A DNA stretch of 12,841 bases from Fimbriiglobus sp. (GCA_025352585.1 JANXTD010000399.1:1-12841); one strand, 5' to 3'. Shown: positions 1 to 7,370, counted from the first letter of the stretch. Notes: a model not told the origin generated them from the letters alone. Numbers and translations are program-made.

Positions 1-116
1 GCGCTGCCGCACTCCGACAGTTGGCTCGCCACCTTGGGCTGGTTGAGCCGCACGTAGTTGACGAGCTTCCGCCGGGTGACGTGGAAGCAGAGGCAAACGG
101 TGTCGTCCAAATCCAT
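1..116 (-). CDS. BFD-like [2Fe-2S]-binding protein (partial, N-terminus only)
   Basis: Only the first 38 codons are in the window; the rest lies beyond the left edge. The ATG is at 116-114 on the minus strand and is preceded by a G-rich stretch that can serve as a ribosome binding site. The peptide begins MDLDDTVCLCFHVTRRKLVN. The C-x-C pair (Cys8, Cys10) followed by F-H-V-T, and the later Q-L-S-E-C-G-S stretch, resemble the N-terminal half of BFD-type (bacterioferritin-associated ferredoxin) domains. In that family a C-x-C and a later C-x-x-C bind one [2Fe-2S] cluster, so the second pair would be off-window. Members are small redox or iron-handling proteins, or domains of larger oxidoreductases. 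The gene diverges from the RCK gene. The family call is by motif only, and the partner is unknown. Confidence 0.6.
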   Translation of the reverse strand, partial: MDLDDTVCLCFHVTRRKLVNYVRLNQPKVASQLSECGS

Positions 117-160
117 GCCGGCCCCCCGCGAATCCCCCGGCGTGTGGCCGCGGTAGTAAC

Positions 161-189
161 ATTATCCGCGAAGCCGTGTCCCGCGTCCA
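161..189 (-). promoter_or_regulatory. Putative sigma70-like promoter for the BFD-like gene
   Basis: Read on the minus strand, TGGACG (189-184) and GATAAT (166-161) are separated by 17 bases. They match the TTGACA/TATAAT consensus at 4 of 6 and 5 of 6 positions. The element lies in one of the few AT-containing patches of this window. It would start transcription near position 154, about 38 bases before the BFD-like ATG. This is a pattern match only. Planctomycete promoters are poorly characterised and no transcript data are available here. Confidence 0.3.
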
Positions 190-195
190 TTTCGT

Positions 196-201
196 GGGGG
201 A
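196..201 (+). promoter_or_regulatory. Shine-Dalgarno that fixes the TTG start of the RCK gene
   Basis: GGGGGA ends 6 bases before TTG at 208. There is no in-frame ATG or GTG between the upstream in-frame TAA at 157-159 and this TTG. The reading frame of the first Rossmann fold starts only three codons later, so TTG is the only reasonable start. Confidence 0.6.
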
Positions 202-207
202 TTCGCC

Positions 208-2055
208 TTGGAAGCGCCGGTCATCGTTTGCGGGCTGGGCCAGGTCGGCCGGCGGGTAGTCGAGTTCCTCTGCGTCGCCGGGGTGCCGGTCGTCGTCCTC
301 GACAACGTCCCCGCCAAGGCCGGCGAACTGCCGGCCGGCGTCGAGTTCGTGACGGGCGACTGCCGCAAGCGCGAGAGCCTCGAGCGCGCCGGCGTCGCCA
401 CGGCCCGCGGCGTGGTGATCGTCACCAGCGAAGACCTCGTCAACATCTCCGCGGCGCTCCTGGTCCGCAGCCTGAACCCGAAGTGCCGGGTCGTGGCGCG
501 GATGTTCAACCAGAACCTGCTCACCCGCCTCGGCTCGGCCGTGCAGAACACGACGGCCCTGTCGGTGTCGGCGTTGACCGCCCCGCTGTTGGTACTCTCG
601 GCGCTGACCGGCGACCAACTCGGGGCGTTCCCGCTGGAGGGAGGGGCGCACCTGATCGCCGAGGTGCCGGTGCCGGCGGGGTCGGCGCTGGCCGGCCGCA
701 CGCTCGCCGACGTGGCCCGGCAGCGCCGCTGGCTGGTGCTGGCCCACCGCGACGCGGACGGGGCCGTCCGCCGGCTGGGCGAAGTCCCCGGCGACTTGAG
801 ACTCGAAGTCGGCGACGGCGTGGTCGTCTGCGGCCTCACCGCCGACGTGTCGCCGGGCGACGAGGGCGACGACGGCAACGAAGTCGTGCGCTGGGCCGGC
901 CGGGCGCGGCGGCTCGGCCGTACGGTAGCCCGCACCGTCGCCGAGGTCGACCTGCCGGTGAAGCTGGGGCTGGCGGCCGTCGGGCTGACGCTGCTCGGCA
1001 GCACGGCGGTGTTCCGCTTCGGCCTGGGCAGCACCTGGGGCGACGGCTTTTATGAGGCGGTGAGTGTCATCGCCACGGGGGCCGACTTGCACGGCGACGG
1101 CCGGCCGGAGTGGGCCAAAGTTTTCCTGAGTTTGCTGAAGATCGCCGGCATCGCGCTCATCGCCAGTTTCACGGCCATCGTGACGCAATACCTCCTGCGG
1201 TTGCGGCTCGGCGGGGCGTTCGAGGTGCGCCGCATCCCCGACGGCGGCCACGTCGTCGTGTGCGGCCTGGGCAACCTCGGTTTCCGCTGCGTCGAAGAAT
1301 TGACGCGGCTCGGCCACAGCGTCGTCGCCGTCGAGAGCGACGACCGCAACCCCTACGTGCCCACGGTGCGGCGCATGGGCACGCCGGTCATCGTCGGCGA
1401 CGCGGCGGTGCCGGCGGTGCTGCGGCAGGCGAAGTGCGACACGGCGCGGGCGGTGATCGCGTGTGCCGACGCCGAACTCGTCAACCTCGAGATCGCGCTG
1501 CTGGTGCGCGACGTGAACCCGCGGCAACGCGTGGTGGTGCGGCTCACCGACGAGGACTTCGCCCAGGCGGTCCGCGACGCCGCCGACATCAGGCTCGCCC
1601 TGGCGGTCCCCGCGCTCGCCGCCCCGGCCTTCGCTGCGGCTCTTTACGGCGACCGCGTGCTGACGCTCTTCACCCTCGGCGACACCCCGCACGCCGTCGT
1701 CGAGTTGACCGTCGCCGCCGGCTTCGAGTCGCTGATCGGCGTCGCGGCGACCGACTACCGCTTCGCGCCGGTGGGCCTCACCGGCAAGCCGGCGTTCGCG
1801 CTTGACGGCGTCCCGTCCGGGCACCGCCTCGCGGCCGGCGACCGGCTGACCGTAGTCGTGGCGATGGCCGACCTCGACCGGCTGCTGCGCCGCGAGGCCG
1901 CCCCGCGCGTCTGGCGCGTCGTCGCCGAGGGCCGGCCGGACGCCGAGGCGTTGACGCGCGGCGAGGCCGAGGAACTGCATCAGCGGCTGGCGGGGGAGGG
2001 CGTCGGGTCGAGTGTGATCGAGGCTCCGCCGCAGACGCCGAATCCGCTACCGTAG
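208..2055 (+). CDS. Two-RCK, two-transmembrane ion-channel-like NAD-binding protein
   Basis: The 615-residue protein reads in order as RCK_N (TrkA-N) Rossmann domain (about 1-125), RCK_C-like domain (about 145-215), transmembrane helix (about 253-269), pore-loop region (about 279-297), second helix (about 303-329), second RCK_N (about 347-480) and second RCK_C (about 490-570). Both Rossmann folds keep G-x-G-x-x-G (residues 9-14 and 353-358) and an acidic residue at the end of strand 2 (Asp32, Glu376), so both probably bind a nucleotide. RCK domains gate K+ channels and Trk/Ktr transporters in response to ligands. The pore loop reads S-V-I-A-T-G-A-D-L-H-G-D and lacks a canonical T-x-G-Y/F-G filter, so ion selectivity cannot be assumed. 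It would sit in the inner membrane with the RCK domains in the cytoplasm. Its stop overlaps the convergent hpnC gene. Confidence 0.82.
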   Translation: MEAPVIVCGLGQVGRRVVEFLCVAGVPVVVLDNVPAKAGELPAGVEFVTGDCRKRESLERAGVATARGVVIVTSEDLVNISAALLVRSLNPKCRVVARMFNQNLLTRLGSAVQNTTALSVSALTAPLLVLSALTGDQLGAFPLEGGAHLIAEVPVPAGSALAGRTLADVARQRRWLVLAHRDADGAVRRLGEVPGDLRLEVGDGVVVCGLTADVSPGDEGDDGNEVVRWAGRARRLGRTVARTVAEVDLPVKLGLAAVGLTLLGSTAVFRFGLGSTWGDGFYEAVSVIATGADLHGDGRPEWAKVFLSLLKIAGIALIASFTAIVTQYLLRLRLGGAFEVRRIPDGGHVVVCGLGNLGFRCVEELTRLGHSVVAVESDDRNPYVPTVRRMGTPVIVGDAAVPAVLRQAKCDTARAVIACADAELVNLEIALLVRDVNPRQRVVVRLTDEDFAQAVRDAADIRLALAVPALAAPAFAAALYGDRVLTLFTLGDTPHAVVELTVAAGFESLIGVAATDYRFAPVGLTGKPAFALDGVPSGHRLAAGDRLTVVVAMADLDRLLRREAAPRVWRVVAEGRPDAEALTRGEAEELHQRLAGEGVGSSVIEAPPQTPNPLP

Positions 2056-2955
2056 CGACTCCGCCAGCGACCGCACCAGCAGCCGCGCCTTCGCGAACTT
2101 CGAGACGCGCGGCCGGCAGGTCAGCACGTCGAACCCCTGACGCTCGATGGCGTCGAGAATCGCGCGGCCGCCGCCGAGGAAGAGGCCGACGTTGCGGCGC
2201 GCCGGCGGCGGTAGCATCGCTAATAACGGCGCGCCGCGGTCGAAGTAGCCGCGTGCCCGCCTCACCTCGAACGCCATCAGCGCCAGGAACCCCGGCGTCA
2301 CGCGACGACTCGCGAAGTCGGCGGCGTCCACGCCGAAGCGGGCCAGGTCTTCCGCCGGCAGGTAGACGCGGCCGAGGTCGGCGTCGCGGGCCACGTCCTG
2401 GCAGAAGTTCGCCAGTTGCAGCCCGGTGCAGATTTCGTCCGAGAGTTGGACGCGCTCGGGGGTCGCACAGCCGAAGAGGTGCAGCACCAGCCGGCCGACG
2501 GGGTCGGCCGAGTTCGCGCAGTAGCCGCGCAGTTGGGCAAAGGTGCTGTACGCCTTGACGTGCTGGTCCTGAGCGAACGCGACGAGCAAGTTCAGCAGCG
2601 GCTCCGGCGGGATGTCGAAGGCCTTGACGGTCGCCTGGAGCGCGACCATGACCGGGTGCCACGGCCGGCCGCCGTAGGCGTCGAGCAACTCGAAGCGCCA
2701 CCAGTCGAGCAGGGCCAGCGCCCGCGCGCCGCCGCCGGTCTCGTCGGCCAAGTCGTCGGCCCAGCGGCAGTACGCATAAACCGCCTCGAAGTGAGGCACG
2801 AGCGGCCGCGGCAGCAGCCACGACGCGACGCTGAAGTTCTCGTAGTGCGTGCGGGTCACGCGGGCGCAGTACGCCCTGGCGTGCGACAGGTTGCGCACCC
2901 GGTCCCCGGCGTGGGGGCCGAACTGCCGGAGTTCCGCCGCGAAGTCCCAGGCCAT
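2047..2955 (-). CDS. hpnC: HpnC-type squalene/phytoene synthase family protein (hydroxysqualene synthase)
   Basis: The 302-residue protein belongs to the squalene/phytoene synthase family. The N-terminal H-Y-E-N-F-S-V stretch (37-43) is typical of HpnC. The first Asp-rich motif is D-D-L-A-D-E (67-72). The second is Q-D-V-A-R-D (186-191), followed by G-R-V-Y-L-P (195-200). Both bind the diphosphate through Mg2+. In the HpnCDE route, HpnD makes presqualene diphosphate from two farnesyl diphosphates, HpnC converts it to hydroxysqualene, and HpnE reduces that to squalene for hopanoids or sterols. Length is normal for the family. The ATG lies 4 bases after the stop of the PhoPQ-related gene, so the two are likely co-transcribed. 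No hpnD or hpnE is in the window. The stop overlaps the convergent RCK gene by 9 bases. A paralogous HpnD or phytoene synthase role is less likely. Confidence 0.85.
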   Translation of the reverse strand: MAWDFAAELRQFGPHAGDRVRNLSHARAYCARVTRTHYENFSVASWLLPRPLVPHFEAVYAYCRWADDLADETGGGARALALLDWWRFELLDAYGGRPWHPVMVALQATVKAFDIPPEPLLNLLVAFAQDQHVKAYSTFAQLRGYCANSADPVGRLVLHLFGCATPERVQLSDEICTGLQLANFCQDVARDADLGRVYLPAEDLARFGVDAADFASRRVTPGFLALMAFEVRRARGYFDRGAPLLAMLPPPARRNVGLFLGGGRAILDAIERQGFDVLTCRPRVSKFAKARLLVRSLAESLR

Positions 2956-2959
2956 CCGG

Positions 2960-4315
2960 TCACTTCTTCGGGGTCAGGATGCGGATCTGCGTCGAGTCGT
3001 GGAACGGCAAGCCCTCGAAGTCGAAGACGACCTCGCCGAACGCCGCCGTGTACTTCTCCGAGGCCGCGGGCAACGCAAACGTATAGGTGCCGTCGGCGTC
3101 CGCCTTGGCCGGGGCGTCGGCCTTGGTCCAGTGCGACTTCCGGAAGTCGCGCGTGTCACTCGTCGCGGTCCAGAGGCCCGCCGACTTGACGCTGCCGCCG
3201 GGCTTGGCCTTCAGCGCGTCTCCGGCCGGGGTGAACTCCCACGTCAGCGTCGGCAGCGGCTTGCCGAAGATTTGACCCTTGCAGAAGGCCGCGAGCGTGT
3301 CGATGGCCCGCATCGGGAAGAGTTGCTTCGACCCCGAGGCGTCGGCCTCGCGCAAGTCGTGCCCGGCGTTCGGCACGTACGCCACCGCCTTGGGGCCACG
3401 CAAGTCGCCCCAGTAGCTGTTCAGGGCGTCGAGCGGCCAGTACGGGTCGTTGGTGCCGTTGACGAGCATCTTGGGCAGCGTCAAGAGGTCGCGGTAGGCC
3501 CACGGATCGACCATCGCCCAGAGCTTGCGCGCCGCCGGGGAGTCGGGGATCGGCACGAGACCGGCGCGGGTGTAGTCGGCGATCATCGCACTCGGCTTGC
3601 CGAAGGCCGCGACTTGATTCTTCATCTGCGCCTCGAAGCCGAGGGTGTCGATCACCAGCGGGGCGATGGCCTTGACGCGCGGGTCGCCGGTGGCGGCGGT
3701 CAGCCAGCTGGTCCAGCCGCGCTTCGACGCCCCGGTGACGACGAAGTGCGTCACGTCGAACTGCCACTCCTCCTTGGCGAACGCCTGGATCGCGTCCATC
3801 GACTTCACGACGCTCTTGACCATCGGGAACAGCAGCGGCCAGGTGCCGTCCTGGGTTTCGAGGTACTTGACGAAGGTTTCGGCGATCAGGGCGTCTTCCG
3901 TCTTGCCGCCGAAGAGCGGCTGGTTGGGCACGCCGTACAGGAACGCCACGGGGGCCTGGACGCGCTCGGCGATTTGCAACGCCAGCACCGCGCCTCCGGC
4001 CGACGCCGTGCCGCCCTGGTTCCACAAGACCATCGTCGCCTGCGGCTTGACGCCCTTGGGCACGACGACTTGCAGGCCGTGCGTCCAGACGATCTCCTGC
4101 CACGTCTGCGAGGTCACTTCGAGCGTGTGGACGGCCCCCTGCGGCGTCTCGGCCGTGGCAACTTTCTTCCAGGCGAAGACCGGCTCGGGCCGCTTAACGT
4201 AGTCGCGCAGCTCCGTCGGCGGGGCCGGGGCCGGGGTCTGCTGGGCGCGCGTCGGCCGCGCCGCGAGGAGCAGCCACACCGACGCGACGGCGATCACCAC
4301 GCGGGACCAAGTCAT
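2960..4315 (-). CDS. Secreted PhoPQ-activated pathogenicity-related (PqaA-like) alpha/beta hydrolase
   Basis: The 451-residue protein has an N-terminal signal peptide: a hydrophobic stretch at about 6-19 and a likely cut after T-R-A at residue 24. The body matches the PhoPQ_related family, which has an alpha/beta-hydrolase fold. The nucleophile elbow G-A-S-K-R-G gives Ser197. N-G-T-N-D-P-Y-W gives a probable acid at Asp290. P-N-A-G-H-D-L gives the catalytic His319. W-N-Q-G-G (98-102) is a plausible oxyanion-hole region. A beta-rich C-terminal part (about 355-451) follows. The namesake PqaA of Salmonella is PhoP/PhoQ-regulated and linked to antimicrobial peptide resistance, but the substrate is not known and planctomycete members need not share that role. 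A GGAG 8 bases before the ATG supports the start. The gene sits between the M50 protease and hpnC, all on the minus strand. Confidence 0.85.
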   Translation of the reverse strand: MTWSRVVIAVASVWLLLAARPTRAQQTPAPAPPTELRDYVKRPEPVFAWKKVATAETPQGAVHTLEVTSQTWQEIVWTHGLQVVVPKGVKPQATMVLWNQGGTASAGGAVLALQIAERVQAPVAFLYGVPNQPLFGGKTEDALIAETFVKYLETQDGTWPLLFPMVKSVVKSMDAIQAFAKEEWQFDVTHFVVTGASKRGWTSWLTAATGDPRVKAIAPLVIDTLGFEAQMKNQVAAFGKPSAMIADYTRAGLVPIPDSPAARKLWAMVDPWAYRDLLTLPKMLVNGTNDPYWPLDALNSYWGDLRGPKAVAYVPNAGHDLREADASGSKQLFPMRAIDTLAAFCKGQIFGKPLPTLTWEFTPAGDALKAKPGGSVKSAGLWTATSDTRDFRKSHWTKADAPAKADADGTYTFALPAASEKYTAAFGEVVFDFEGLPFHDSTQIRILTPKK

Positions 4316-4362
4316 CGTTTCACTCCGAGGTCAAATGTCGATTTGTCGCACGCCGGCCGGTG

Positions 4363-5121
4363 CTAGCGCCGCCAGCCTTCGCCGTCGTCGTCGCCCCAGC
4401 GGCGTTGCGAGTTGTACGTTTGCAACATTTGCCAGTTCTGCACGCCCATGAGGACGAACCAGAACAGCATGAACTGGTCCGGGACGATCGGTACCCACTC
4501 AAGCAAGAAGTGGTGGGGGTTGACCATCGCCACGACGCCGACGACGATGAGGGTGCCGACGAACGCGAGCGACACCGTGTGGACCGTCGGGTCGGGGCGC
4601 CGCATCCCGCAGATGTAGAAGACTTCGCGCAGCGCCTGCCCGCCGTCCATCGGCCAGATCGGCAGCAGGTTGAACAGCCCCCAGAACAGGCACTGGATGC
4701 AGACGAACGTGCCGAAGTACCTGAGCACCGGGTGGTAGTCCATCCAGCCGACGGACAGGTGCGTGACCACGACCAGCCCCAGCAGCAGGAACCCGGCGAT
4801 TGGCCCCATCAGGCAGACGAGCAGCCGACGCCAGCCCGAGGGCGGGGCGCGGTCGTAGTATTGGGCGTAGCCGCCGAAGGTGGTCAGCACGATGACCGAC
4901 GGGGCGCGGAACCAGCGGGCCGAGACCGAGTGGCCCAGCTCGTGGACCAGGATCGAGACGAAGCCGGCCACGACCCACATGACCAGGGCCAGGACGCTGT
5001 CCCGGAGCGTGGAACTGCCGAGCAGCGCCATCGTCAGCCAGAACCACGGCGTCACGCGGACGGGGAAGCCGGCGACGCGGAAGTTGAGGTCGAGCGGCGT
5101 CGGGGAGCTGTCGAATAACAC
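4363..5121 (-). CDS. M50 site-2 protease family intramembrane metalloprotease
   Basis: With the GTG start the protein has 252 residues and about six membrane segments. The zinc-binding motif H-E-L-G-H is at 60-64. The second conserved motif, N-L-L-P-I-W-P-M-D-G-G (151-161), supplies the third zinc ligand (Asp159). This is the core of a SpoIVFB/S2P-type protease, with no PDZ or CBS domain visible, so it is a minimal form. Such enzymes cleave membrane-embedded substrates, often anti-sigma factors or other regulators; the target here is unknown. GTG at 5121 is preferred because AAGGGA lies 6 bases upstream and the peptide then begins V-L-F-D-S-S-P-T-P-L-D-L, like family members. An in-frame ATG at 5190 would add 23 residues. 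The gene is 47 bases upstream of the secreted hydrolase gene and diverges from coaD. Confidence 0.85.
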   Translation of the reverse strand: MLFDSSPTPLDLNFRVAGFPVRVTPWFWLTMALLGSSTLRDSVLALVMWVVAGFVSILVHELGHSVSARWFRAPSVIVLTTFGGYAQYYDRAPPSGWRRLLVCLMGPIAGFLLLGLVVVTHLSVGWMDYHPVLRYFGTFVCIQCLFWGLFNLLPIWPMDGGQALREVFYICGMRRPDPTVHTVSLAFVGTLIVVGVVAMVNPHHFLLEWVPIVPDQFMLFWFVLMGVQNWQMLQTYNSQRRWGDDDGEGWRR

Positions 5122-5127
5122 GGGCGG

Positions 5128-5133
5128 TCCCTT
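5128..5133 (-). promoter_or_regulatory. Shine-Dalgarno supporting the GTG start of the M50 protease
   Basis: On the minus strand AAGGGA (5133-5128) is followed by 6 bases and then GTG at 5121. The alternative ATG at 5190 has no comparable purine-rich site at the right distance. This favours the shorter 252-residue product. Confidence 0.5.
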
Positions 5134-5238
5134 CGGGAATTTCGGGCGGGCCGCGACATCGTCCTTCCCGCGCGGCCCCGCACTGGTCATCTTATCTGAG
5201 GCAGCGAGTTCGCGCGGGCGTTTCCGGGAGGGTGAGGC

Positions 5239-5739
5239 ATGATCGACCAGTTGAACCCGCGGGTCGCCGTCTACACCGGCACCTTCGACCCCGTCCACCG
5301 CGGCCACCTCGACGTGATCACGCGTGGCGGCCGGCTCTTCGACAAGCTGATCGTCGCCATCGGCGTCAACCCCGACAAGGCGACGCTCTTCGGCACCGAC
5401 GAGCGCGCCGACCTGGTGCGCGAGGTCACCCGCGACCACCCCAACGTCGAGGTCCGAACCTTCGACGGCCTGGCGGTGCGATTCGTCCGGCAGTGCGGCG
5501 CGCAAATCATGGTCCGCGGCCTGCGAACGCTCTCCGACATGGAGTACGAGTTCACGATGTCGCTGATGAACCTGCACCTCGACCCCGGCATCGAGACGGT
5601 GTTCCTGATGGCCAACGAGGAGTTCTCGCACGTCAGCAGCTCGCTGCTGCGGCAGATCGCCAAGTTCGGCGGCGACCTCGGCAAGTTCCTTCCCGACCCG
5701 GTCAACGCGGCCCTGTTGCGCAAGGTCCGCGGCGCATGA
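5239..5739 (+). CDS. coaD: Phosphopantetheine adenylyltransferase
   Basis: The 166-residue protein has the normal length of bacterial CoaD. It transfers AMP from ATP to 4'-phosphopantetheine to give dephospho-CoA, the penultimate step of coenzyme A synthesis, in the cytoplasm. The nucleotidyltransferase motif T-G-T-F-D-P-V-H-R-G-H is at 13-23, with the catalytic H-x-G-H at 20-23. The substrate-binding V-R-G-L-R is at 92-96. The C-terminal signature H-V-S-S-S-L-L-R-Q-I-A is at 131-141, with Arg138. GGGAGG at 5226-5231 lies 7 bases before the ATG. The stop overlaps the ATG of the next gene (ATGA), which suggests translational coupling to a membrane protein. The gene diverges from the M50 protease gene across about 117 bases with no clear promoter. 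Confidence 0.96.
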   Translation: MIDQLNPRVAVYTGTFDPVHRGHLDVITRGGRLFDKLIVAIGVNPDKATLFGTDERADLVREVTRDHPNVEVRTFDGLAVRFVRQCGAQIMVRGLRTLSDMEYEFTMSLMNLHLDPGIETVFLMANEEFSHVSSSLLRQIAKFGGDLGKFLPDPVNAALLRKVRGA

Positions 5740-7370
5740 CAGAAGCCATCCCCCCCGGCCGCGCCCGTCGCCTCGCCACGACCGTCGGGGCGTTCACGGC
5801 CTGGACGGTGCTCTTCGCGTCGAGTTACACGCAGGCCCCGCCGTACTACTCGAACCAAAACCAGTACCTGCTGCACGGCCTGGCCGCGGTCGGCGACGGC
5901 AACCTCGGCGACGACTGGCTGGCGAACACACTCAGCCCGACGCCGGTCTTCGACGCGCTCGTGACGCTCACCGCCCGGCACCTCGGCGAGGGGCTGTTTC
6001 CCGTCTACTACGCCCTGCTGCAAGGCCTTTACTTCGTCAGCCTGCTGGGGATCGCCACCCACGTCGCCGGCGACCGCTTGACACCCCGCACGCGCTGGGC
6101 CGTCGCCGCGTTACTGTTCCTGGCCCACGCGGCGGTGTTACGCTTCGCGTCGTTTCGCGTTTTCGGCTGGGACTACCCGTGCTACGCGCAGGGCTGGCTG
6201 GCGGCACAGTACGTCCTCGGCCCCGTCTTCCAGCCGTCGGCCTTCGGCGTGTTCTTGATCGCCGCGATGCACCAGTTCTTGCGCGGCCAGCCCCTTGTCG
6301 CGGTGGCGTGCGCCGCCATCGCGCTGACGCTGCACCCAACTTACGCGCTGTCGGCGGGGCTGATCGTCCTGGGCATCCTGGCAACACTCACACGGGAACG
6401 GCGGCTCGGCCGGGCGTTGGCGTGCGGCTTACTCTTCGCCGCGCTGGTGCTGCCGACGGTCGATTACGTCGTCTCAAACTTCGGCACGACTTCTAAGAGC
6501 CACGAGGACGCCCAAAGCTTGTTGGTCCATGTCCGCATCCCGCACCACGCCATCCCGGCCGTCTGGTTGGACACGGTCACGGCGTTGCAACTCGTCGCCA
6601 TCGTCGTCGGCGTCGCCCTGACTCGCGGCACGCGGCTCTACCCCGTGTTGCAGATGCTCGTCATCGGTTCGGTGCTGCTGACCGTTGCCCAGCTTCTGAC
6701 AGGCATGGACTCGCTGGCCCTGATGTTCCCCTGGCGCTCGTCGGTCATCCTGATCCCGCTGGCGACCGCCGTCATCCTCACGAGGCTCGTGACGTTGGCC
6801 GGCCGGCGACTCGACCATCCCTGGACGGTTCGCCTTGCGATGCAGCAGATCGCCGGATGTGCCTTGATTGGGGCGGGGCTGACGCTGACGCGGCAGGGCT
6901 ACGCGATTCGGCCCAACGAGGCGGGGCTTCTCGATCATGTGCGGTCACATAAGCAGCCCGTCGACGTGTACTTGCTGCCGGTCGAGATACCGCGGCCGCC
7001 GGCGCGGTGGAGCGGGTCGTTGTCGAGTGACTTCAAGCCGGCCGCCGCACCCAAACTCGACGGCCGCGTTATTCCGGCCGACTTCCAGTGCTTCCGGCTC
7101 GTCGCCCGCGCGGCGGTGTACATCGACTTCAAAGCGATCCCGTACCGCGACCTCGAAGTCCTGGAGTGGGACCGCCGGCTGAAGTTCTGCCGGGCCGCCG
7201 CCGAGTCGCGCGACTGGGACGCCGACGGCACCTTGGCGAAGGCGATTGCCGAGGGCGTGACGCACGTCGTGACACCCGCCGGTCGGCCCGCGGCGTCGGC
7301 GAACTTCGAGATTGAGTACGCCGACGGCGACTTCGTCCTTTACCGATTGCGACGCGGGCCGATACCATAG
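5736..7370 (+). CDS. Polytopic membrane protein with C-terminal soluble domain (DUF6798-like), function unknown
   Basis: The 544-residue protein starts at the ATG that overlaps the coaD stop. It has a first membrane helix (about 15-30), then a probable outside loop with Y-Y-S-N-Q-N-Q-Y-L-L-H-G (37-48) and D-D-W (59-61). Roughly eight more hydrophobic helices follow up to about 385, and then a soluble tail (about 395-544). The tail contains D-F-Q-C-F-R-L...Y-I-D-F-K-A-I-P-Y-R-D-L-E-V-L-E-W (449-478). I recall this as typical of proteins labelled DUF6798 in planctomycetes and cyanobacteria, but I could not check it. The plan of multiple helices with acidic residues in the first loop resembles GT-C glycosyltransferases; this is inference only. 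It is probably co-transcribed with coaD and lies 37 bases before the propeller gene. Confidence 0.75.
   Translation: MTEAIPPGRARRLATTVGAFTAWTVLFASSYTQAPPYYSNQNQYLLHGLAAVGDGNLGDDWLANTLSPTPVFDALVTLTARHLGEGLFPVYYALLQGLYFVSLLGIATHVAGDRLTPRTRWAVAALLFLAHAAVLRFASFRVFGWDYPCYAQGWLAAQYVLGPVFQPSAFGVFLIAAMHQFLRGQPLVAVACAAIALTLHPTYALSAGLIVLGILATLTRERRLGRALACGLLFAALVLPTVDYVVSNFGTTSKSHEDAQSLLVHVRIPHHAIPAVWLDTVTALQLVAIVVGVALTRGTRLYPVLQMLVIGSVLLTVAQLLTGMDSLALMFPWRSSVILIPLATAVILTRLVTLAGRRLDHPWTVRLAMQQIAGCALIGAGLTLTRQGYAIRPNEAGLLDHVRSHKQPVDVYLLPVEIPRPPARWSGSLSSDFKPAAAPKLDGRVIPADFQCFRLVARAAVYIDFKAIPYRDLEVLEWDRRLKFCRAAAESRDWDADGTLAKAIAEGVTHVVTPAGRPAASANFEIEYADGDFVLYRLRRGPIP

Noticed and set aside
21..1055. A 344-codon plus-strand open frame overlapping the RCK gene
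   Set aside because: It crosses the divergent intergenic region and then reads an alternative frame of the RCK gene, giving an Arg-rich product without homology.
2849..4366. A 505-codon open frame on the plus strand opposite the hydrolase gene
   Set aside because: It is antisense to a clear PhoPQ-related gene. Its product is Arg/Gly/Val/Asp-rich low-complexity sequence without recognisable domains, as expected from GC-rich codon bias.
5122..5238. Promoter elements between the M50 gene and coaD
   Set aside because: TTATCT-like and TAAGAT-like hexamers exist near 5188-5197, but no -35 partner is found at a suitable distance on either strand.
5122..5631. N-terminal extension of the M50 protease to 422 residues
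   Set aside because: The extra part is antisense to coaD and has no domain. Family members begin near the GTG at 5121, which has a Shine-Dalgarno.
5232..5735. N-terminal extension of the DUF6798-like protein to 712 residues
   Set aside because: It reads coaD in the wrong frame and is Arg-rich. The ATG at 5736 that overlaps the coaD stop is the natural start.
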